A stretch of 64,000 nt of DNA. Source: Annulohypoxylon bovei var. microspora. Lineage: Eukaryota; Ascomycota; Sordariomycetes; Xylariales; Hypoxylaceae. The notes under the pieces were generated by a model. The model searched no databases, was not told where the DNA came from, and was given only the letters and a program-made list of their open reading frames with translations. Shown here one piece after another: positions 57,201-64,000 of the stretch. Each line of letters begins with the position of its first letter. Position 1 is the stretch's first letter. Location of the stretch: positions 310,001 to 374,000 of the forward strand of contig MU405223.1 in the NCBI GenBank assembly GCA_022836615.1, in the 5' to 3' direction. The position numbers and the translations under genes are program-made.

Positions 57201-60200
57201 TGCTTTCTCGTTTGCCCTGATATGCCAACTTCTGGCCGGCGAATATGACATCATTGACGATGAGGAAGGTCATGAGATAACTGGGATGATATATCGTGCC
57301 AAATACTCAAAACAGGAGGCAGTAGCGGGACTACAAGCAGCAATCAACGCCTGCATCATCGTCCAAGGTGAGACCGATGACAGGTTCCGGTTTGCTCACG
57401 ACAGATATATCCAAGCAGCGGCGTCTTTAAAAGAATATGACACTCCTCAGATGCATTTCGCCATTGCCCAGACCTTGCTGAAGCACAGTCGATCCGAAGT
57501 CAAGTCAAGAGATAATACCGCCTCGCATATCACTGAAGCAGTTCACATCATCAAGCGCCGTGTCCATATACGTCAGCCATACCGGAAGCATCTAATGGAC
57601 TGTGCTGTGTTGTCTGTAGAAAACGGCGCTAGACCGACCGCTGCGAAGTATTACCACAGCGCTATAACGCTCCTACAGCCGGACCCGTGGACAGACGGAC
57701 TCGAAGACGTGGATTATGAGGAAACCCTCAAACTTCATTTACGTGCGGCGGAATGCTATATCTATATGGGAAATAATGGCACGGCTCACGATCTTGCGGA
57801 TACCATTCTCAACAGCGCCAAAAGCCCCGAGGACAAAGCCCCTGCATGGCTTCTCCTAGCCCGAGTTCAATCTCAGAATGGAAATGCAGAGGCAGCGCTT
57901 GCTATCTTAAAAGAGAGTCTGGCTCAATTGAAGGTTGAAGTCGATGCGCAGCCAACCTTAGAGAAATGCGATGCGCTCTTCATGGAGCTAGCTGCGCAGA
58001 TTAAAAGTATGGACAGGGCAGAACTCTTGAATCCCCTTGGTGTTATGGACACTCACGAAGTCACTATTGGGGCTATTCTCATAGATGCCATCAGTGCTGC
58101 TTGGTGGAGTGATAACCTAGATTTCTACAACCTTTCGCTCACACATGTTGTCCTCGCTCTGAAACAAAGGCATTTCCCTCATTCCAGTACCGCCTTTCTA
58201 TACGTCGCCATGATCGCGCTATCCCGATTTAACATGGTCGAATTTGCCGCAGAGCTCGGCAACCAGTGTCTAGAGCTCCTCGAGCGGACCCGCGATCCAT
58301 TCTCTTCAGCTCGTGGGTATATGGTGTACGCCAGCTTCGTCAGCCACATCCAGGTTCCTATTAGCGTCTCTCTAAACCACGCGGAACAATCTGTCGAATT
58401 CGCCTCCAGTGCTGGTGACCGCATATCCATTATCCTCAGCTTTGGGCTCTCGACCCAAATGAGGTTTTTCGCGAGCGAGAATCTTGCTTACCTGGAGTCG
58501 ATCTGCCAATACTGTTGTGAGGAAGTACCTGCCTGGCATCAAGATACTAGGGGCGGGACTTTTTTGATAGCAGTAAGACAGATATGTCGTGCGCTCCAAG
58601 GCAAGACGGAGACAGCAAAAGCAGACACGGTAATGACGGACGATCAGCATAGTTCGAGCGCTTACAAGTCTTGGCTTAATATACAGACGCGAAATGGTGG
58701 CAGGTCTATCTTGATCTACGAGACCATGGAAATCATTGCATTATACTTGTACGGTTATCACAAGGAAGCTTGTGAGATGGGGCGAAGGTGCCTCGATAAG
58801 TTGGACTTGATTTGGTCCGTTCGGAATAGTCGAGCCGTTATAGTCTTCTATGGCCTTGCCCTTGCAGGTCTCATGCAGCGCAAACTTAGCGACCCCAGAA
58901 CAGCTGCCGAAGACTCTCAAAACGAAATCCAAGATACCATCATAAGACTCGAGGGTTTAAATAAGAAGATTACAGATTGGCAAGTTGTTTCAGACGCAAA
59001 TTATCTTTCCTGGTCAAAATGGTTAGACGCCCAGATCGCGGAACTTCGCGAAGATCACGGTTCTGCTATACGACACTACGAGACGGCATTAGATCATGCC
59101 TCTGAGTATAGTCTCCTTTTCGAGGAGGCTCTCGGGAATTTCTTGATGGCCGGCTTCTTCGTCAGGCAGTCGGCAAGGCGATCAGCAACAGCTGGTTTGA
59201 GAGAATCAGTTGCACTTTGGCGGCAGTTAGGGGCATCCGGAGTTGCACAACGCATCGAGGAGGATCACGCATTCCTTCTCCATAGTCCCGCTCGTCATTC
59301 AAGAACAGCAGAAGTTGCCGTGCAAACCGATTTCGCTGGAGATTCCGCATCCGTAACGTACGCGGCTGCAGATGGCGAAGACGTCCCACAATCCGTACAG
59401 CCTATCAATGTAGAAACGAAGGAAATCCGGATGGCTGCTTGGCGCGGCTCGATGCAAACCGAAGCTGGCGCTGGCTTGCCTGCTCTTGACATGATTGACC
59501 TCCACGCCATTCTAGTTTCGTCGCAGGTCATTTCATCCGTCTTACGGGTTGACGACCTACTCAAAACGATGTGCGATGTTATCCTCCAAACCTGTGGCGG
59601 ATCCGCGACCCAAGCAGCGATTATTGTTCAAGACGATGACGAGGAAGACAATTGGTGTATTGCAGCTAGCGGAGAGTCGGAAAAGGGTGCCTCGGCTCAT
59701 CTCCCTGGACAGCAACTCATTGGTTCATCACTAGTTGCTGAGAACGTTGTTTTATACTGCGCTCGGTTCCGCGAAGTTGTCTTCATCCCTGATCTTATTA
59801 GCGACGAAAGATTTGGAAATGTTAGCGATTCTTGGTTGAAAAGAAATACCTTAAGCAAGGCCATCATCGCAATACCAATCTGCCACGGAGCAAAACCGCT
59901 GCTCGGAGTACTTTACCTGGAGGGTGAGCCGGGTAGTTTCACGGACAGAAACGTTACTGTGCTGCAATTGCTCGTGAATCAGATTGGTATCAGTTATTCT
60001 AACGCGCTTGCTATGAAGGCAGTCGAGAAGGTGTCATCAGAGAATGAGGCGATGGTCCGAATACAGAGGCAAGCGGTTGCGAAGGCTCGGAATGCTGAAG
60101 CTAAGGCGAAAGACGCTGAAGCTGAAGCAAAACGCAACGTCAAGATTGCCGAAGAAGCAGCCAAAGCTAAGAGTATCTTCCTCGCAAACGTCTCCCATGA

Positions 60201-61803
60201 ACTACGTACTCCGTTGAATGGCGTCATCGGAAATTCCGAGCTTTTACGAGACAGTAATCTCAATAAGGAGCAACTCGAAATGGCAGATTCCATTCGAGTT
60301 TCGGCAGACCTCCTACTTACGGTTATCAATGATATTCTCGATTTCTCCAAGATGGAAGCCGATAAAATGAAGCTCTACATTACTGCATTCAACCCGGAAG
60401 AGATGGTGCGCGAGGTTGTCAGAGCCGCCTCATATAGTAACCGAGAAGGGGTGTCCCCGAAGAACGTACAGATCATTCAGAATATCGATATACCGCCAAT
60501 GCTCATATACGGGGACCCCATTCGCTTACACCAAGTCCTTGGAAATCTTATCAGCAACAGCGTCAAGTTCACGGAACGTGGCTCTATCACCATTGGTACC
60601 AGAGTTGATTTGAATACACCGGAGCATGCGAAGATTACATTCTGGGTTAAGGACACTGGTATTGGTATTCCGCCGAAACAACTGGCCAAACTCTTCAGGC
60701 CGTTTAGTCAAGCGGATGCCAGCACTGCTCGTAAATATGGTGGTAGCGGACTTGGCCTTAGTATCTGCAAATCACTGATTGAGAATATGATGAAAGGCGA
60801 AATTAAGTTAGAAAGTCAAGAGAATGTTGGCACAACGGCTTGGTTCACGGTCGCCTTCGACAAGGCGATGCCCGATGTGTCGGCGGGAGAAGCCCAACCC
60901 GTTACCACGCCTTCAGCTATTGGAGGGAGACGTGATATCCCTCAGCCAACGCCCAACCAACATCTTCCGCACCCGGTTATGGACCTAGCAAAAATTCCTA
61001 AGGATCAAATCCGCATCTGCATCGCGGAAGACAATTTGATAAACCAGAAGATTGCTATAAAGTTTGTGCACAAGCTTGGATACACCAAAGTTGATGCTTA
61101 TGAGAATGGACTTAAGGCAGTAGAAGGTCTACGGGAGAAGGCCAAGGAGGGATCGCCTTATCATGTGGTCTTGATGGATGTTCAGATGCCCGTTCTCGAC
61201 GGTTACGAAGCGACCGAGCTTCTCCGGAAGGACCCTATCGAGGAGGTAAGAAAAGTTTTGGTCATCGCCATGACAGCCTCGGCAATACAAGGCGACCGAG
61301 AAAGGTGTCTAGCATCAGGCATGAATGACTACCTAGCCAAACCAGTCAAGGCAGAGTTGCTCAGGAGAAAGCTGGATACTTATACTACGGGAACCATCCA
61401 ACCCCCAACCCCACCTACCAGATATCATCCAGACCCTATCACCGTGCAGACAGCAACACCGACGGAATCATCAGATAACAACGCTACCCCCGTTCCTAGC
61501 CCGCCTACGACAAATCCGCTTCACTTCACGAATAGCTCTCCACCTCTTGTCCTACAAATGCAAAGCATAGACTCTTCATACACTCCAAGCGGTTCGTCCA
61601 GCGATAAAACATCAGACGGTGCCGTTTCTCCGACCACACGCCGGCCGCGGAAGTTGACCAAGAGTCGTAATAGCAACGACATGAAACCTATTTTCCCCAG
61701 CAGCACCGATAAGTCGAGGGCTGTCCTAACCAAGAAGAACCCGAAACCGTACTCGAGTAGCTCCTCTCTACTAGATAGCGATACGAGCCACGATGACCGA
61801 TGA
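54208..61803 (+). CDS. Hybrid histidine kinase, group X type (kinase-like / AAA ATPase / GAF / HisKA / HATPase / receiver)
   Basis: A cytosolic two-component sensor of the class that in yeasts feeds the HOG-type stress pathway through a histidine phosphotransfer protein (S. pombe Mak2/Mak3, Candida Chk1). Three exons (54208-54338, 54419-56763, 56825-61803) give 2,484 residues. The order is as follows. A protein-kinase-like domain spans about 90-400. An AAA-type ATPase has Walker A GAGGLGKS (K604) and Walker B CLCLDDLQFAD (about 770). A long helical-repeat region follows to about 1650. A GAF domain lies at about 1717-1880 and a coiled coil at about 1890-1935. HisKA has the phospho-accepting H1950 in SHELRTPLNG. 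The HATPase has an N-box, DTGIGIP and GGSGLGLSICK. The receiver has D2277 in LMDVQMPVLDG and K in AKPVK. No membrane segment is present. A Ser/Pro-rich tail ends the protein. An alternative in-frame start exists at 54226. Confidence 0.94.
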
Positions 61804-63421
61804 CAGGACTTACGTTACTCGATAAATACGAAAGCGAGCCGGTAATTGCTCGGGGGAAGGCTTTGGTCCAAAATAGGGGTTTCTCAGAGACATGTAGGCG
61901 TCCGAATAAAGCTTGAAAAACCTAAGGATAGTTGACAGGACCTTGGTCGCCATTTATAGAAACACCATATCCCGCCAACATGAATTCTTCCTTTTTACCA
62001 TAAACAGGATCGCATATATGGAAATAGTTGCATACAGGCTCGCACAGTCGGCCTACCTAGAATACCTTCAACTCATATATTTTTCTACACTTCACCTCTC
62101 GCACGTACGGATCCAGAGATGATCGCACGGGCCTTTTCTTTCTACCATACACAATCGGTATTTAATCGTCACGGTCAAGGTAAACGGGGGGCCGGGGCGA
62201 GTTTTGGTGTTGGGATGATGGGGCATACGCGGGCATTATTTTTCATCCCTTTTTTTTCTTTCCATGTTTTTTGTCTCTTGTATTTTGATTTCAGATCGAG
62301 TTTTTTGTTGTGGAAAATATCACGGGAGATGGTATGAGTGCTTTTTTAATGATGTGCCTGGCGAGCGAGCAGGCGCCGCGTCGTCGAAAAGATATCACGA
62401 TATAGAATACGGGAGGCACGACACGACATGGTTATACATGATGCACACACACATACAATACATACGAAGTCTACGTGTTCTCGGTGAGGTTCCGAGACGG
62501 GGAGGTGGGCCTACGGGCACAGTGAGTTGAGTTTGGTTCGTGAATATGATTCGGGTGACGCGGCGGTTAGATGGGATACCTGCTGAAGGTTCCTGGTGAT
62601 TGTAGCAGCATTTTCGCTTCGTGCTGGTTGGTCTACTAGTCGGCGAGGGAAGAAAGACAGACACCCCTTTCTTCCACTTGGTTGGATGCCTTAGTCAGTT
62701 TAACTACTAGCCTTGTTCCAAGTCCCCAGACACGCGAATACGTATTTAGGAATAAAGATCAAAAAATTTGGACGCGCTGGTTTACGTGACTATCTAGGTA
62801 CTTGAGCAGCTAAGATAGGTAGGTACTGCTATATAGAACCTGTGATAGATAGACGATGTTCGCCTACCTATACGACGTAGTAGCGTCGACTTACGACAGA
62901 TGGGTGGCTTATTCCCCTTTGGTGACGACGTCTCGCTAACGAGGGCCGCCACCACCACCCTACGTGCCTACCTAGGCGCATAGCTAGTTCAAAGCGATGT
63001 CTAAAATCCACGTGGAAGACCCGTTTTCCCACCGCCAGACATAGTCCTCGCCGGTCGAAAACGCAGATCCGTTAAACGTCTTAGAGCGATAGCTGGGAGG
63101 CGGTGCTAGCATGCAGTAGTCGAGACATACGCGCGCCAGCCCACCCAGGAGGCGCCCGCCTGGAAAGGCCCGAGGCTTCGGAGCGAGAAAAGGGCCAGCG
63201 GCGGCTCGCGTAGATATATTTCCAGTCGGTCCGAGGCGGCCCACCGGAGATAGAAAATTAGGTACACCAAGCAGAAGAGAAGAGAGTACCTAGAGAAGAA
63301 AAAGAAAGGAGAGGAAGAAAAAAAGAAAAGGGGAAGTTCTACAATCGGTCCCCGCTAGAGGCTTTAGCCTGTTGTTATCCAACTAGGTTGGTGGGTTAGA
63401 AAACTTAGGACAAAGCAGCAT
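61804..63421. other. Intergenic region downstream of the hybrid kinase
   Basis: No gene can be supported. An 86-codon frame on the minus strand (62984-63244) is the only one with ordinary-looking composition, but I cannot match it to a family. A/G-rich sequence lies at 63265-63335. Confidence 0.5.
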
Positions 63422-63647
63422 CTGCGCAGAATGGCGTCAAATTAAATGGGCCATGTGCGAGTGACAGTGTCTAACACTGTACCGAAATTCTATCCCTCAG
63501 ACTACCAACTTAGGTAACTTACACGGATTTTGGCTGGCAAGCAGCGCTGATTAGGTAGCCAGGGGATAGCAGAAACACACAGTGTTTTACAGTGATATTA
63601 ACACCAGTTCGCACATGGCCCATTTAATTTGACGCCATTCTGCTGCG
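63422..63647. mobile_element. Small inverted-repeat element (MITE-like)
   Basis: Perfect 34-bp inverted repeats (63427-63460 and 63609-63642) starting CAGAATGGCGTC bound a 216-bp body. Weaker inner mirror similarity follows (ACACTGT-type blocks on both sides). The 5-bp sequence CTGCG flanks both ends (63422-63426 and 63643-63647), compatible with a target duplication, though 5 bp could match by chance. There is no coding capacity. The class is undetermined; a foldback or MITE relic is the simplest reading. Confidence 0.75.
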
Positions 63648-64000
63648 TAGGTATGGCCGTCTTAAGGCCCCGACAGTCTGGGACGGTTAATAAGCCGTGG
63701 TAGGTAGTCGGTCCGCTGCGAAATACAGCCGTGGTCGCCTATGTGAGATGTGATACACAAATGTAGATCGGGATAGATACGAAGGGGGGAGATAGATACT
63801 ATAGAGTCGGTGTAACGAAAATTACGCGGCGGCCTTATCTCCGGCCGCTTCTTGGTTAAACTGGACGGTCCCGTGGCTGGGTTCCCTTCATCGACCGGGC
63901 AAAGGCCATCAGGGAGACAAAAGTAGCAGGTAGCACAAACGGTCGGGGTACTAAGCTTCTAGGGATGCCTTTTTCGGAGATATAGAGGCTTGTCGTTATT
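63648..64000. other. Intergenic right edge
   Basis: No gene is visible. A gene starting beyond the window cannot be excluded. Confidence 0.45.

Noticed and set aside
21830..61803. A secondary-metabolite gene cluster
   Set aside because: No polyketide synthase, NRPS, terpene cyclase, P450 or pathway regulator is visible; the genes are housekeeping or cell-wall functions.
62984..63244. 86-codon minus-strand frame ending in YVWRWENGSSTWILDIALN
   Set aside because: The composition is protein-like at the end, but there is no recognisable family or intron context, and it sits alone; not enough to call a gene.
1..64000. CRISPR arrays, rRNA, prophage or bacterial operon features
   Set aside because: None seen; the introns and gene families are eukaryotic (fungal), and no regularly spaced direct repeats were found.

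Overview
The window reads as nuclear DNA of a filamentous ascomycete (Pezizomycotina, most likely a Sordariomycete). Supporting signs are many short introns of about 50 to 100 nt with GT..AG ends and CTAAC-type branch sites, and fungus-specific genes: the chitin synthase export chaperone CHS7, eukaryotic UDP-galactopyranose mutase, a group X-type hybrid histidine kinase, and a PMT2-class O-mannosyltransferase. Gene spacing is wide, and one AT-only island suggests decayed repeat DNA. The order Xylariales is only a guess. I reassembled 19 protein genes by joining exons by eye. Every internally complete model sums to a multiple of three and gives a protein of family-typical length. The models are: 1 partial gene with a SUMO-interaction motif (left edge), an acyl-CoA synthetase, a MARVEL-type membrane protein, O-acetylhomoserine sulfhydrylase, EMC7, a WW-domain protein, an unrecognised 235-residue protein, a CTL/PNS1-type transporter, a Rab GTPase, PMT2, an MFS sugar transporter, CHS7, SSL1, HPD, a TTC36-like protein, RPL27, a TPT-family transporter, UDP-galactopyranose mutase and a 2,484-residue hybrid histidine kinase.

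Layout. Positions 1-25 kb are fairly gene-dense, mixing lipid, sulfur, secretory-pathway and membrane genes. At 25.8-34 kb a sugar transporter and CHS7 lie divergently across a 4.5 kb gap in which I see no gene. At 35-45 kb are SSL1, HPD, the TTC36-like gene, RPL27 and a TPT-family transporter. At 44.8-50.8 kb is a second gene-poor stretch carrying a 687-bp transposable element with 58-bp terminal inverted repeats and a 9-bp target duplication. At 50.8-61.8 kb are UDP-galactopyranose mutase and the hybrid kinase. The last 2.2 kb hold no gene I can support, but contain a 216-bp inverted-repeat element.

How the genes relate. Most are ordinary housekeeping neighbours with no shared pathway. The strongest functional link is the head-to-head pair HPD (tyrosine catabolism) and the TTC36-like TPR protein. 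TTC36 is known in mammals as a protector of HPD, so the fungal gene order independently suggests the same partnership. A looser theme is cell-wall and glycan biology (PMT2, CHS7, UDP-galactopyranose mutase, a TPT-family transporter), which may be coincidence. The most unexpected non-genic signal is a 10-bp palindrome, TACCTAGGTA, present at least six times, always between genes.
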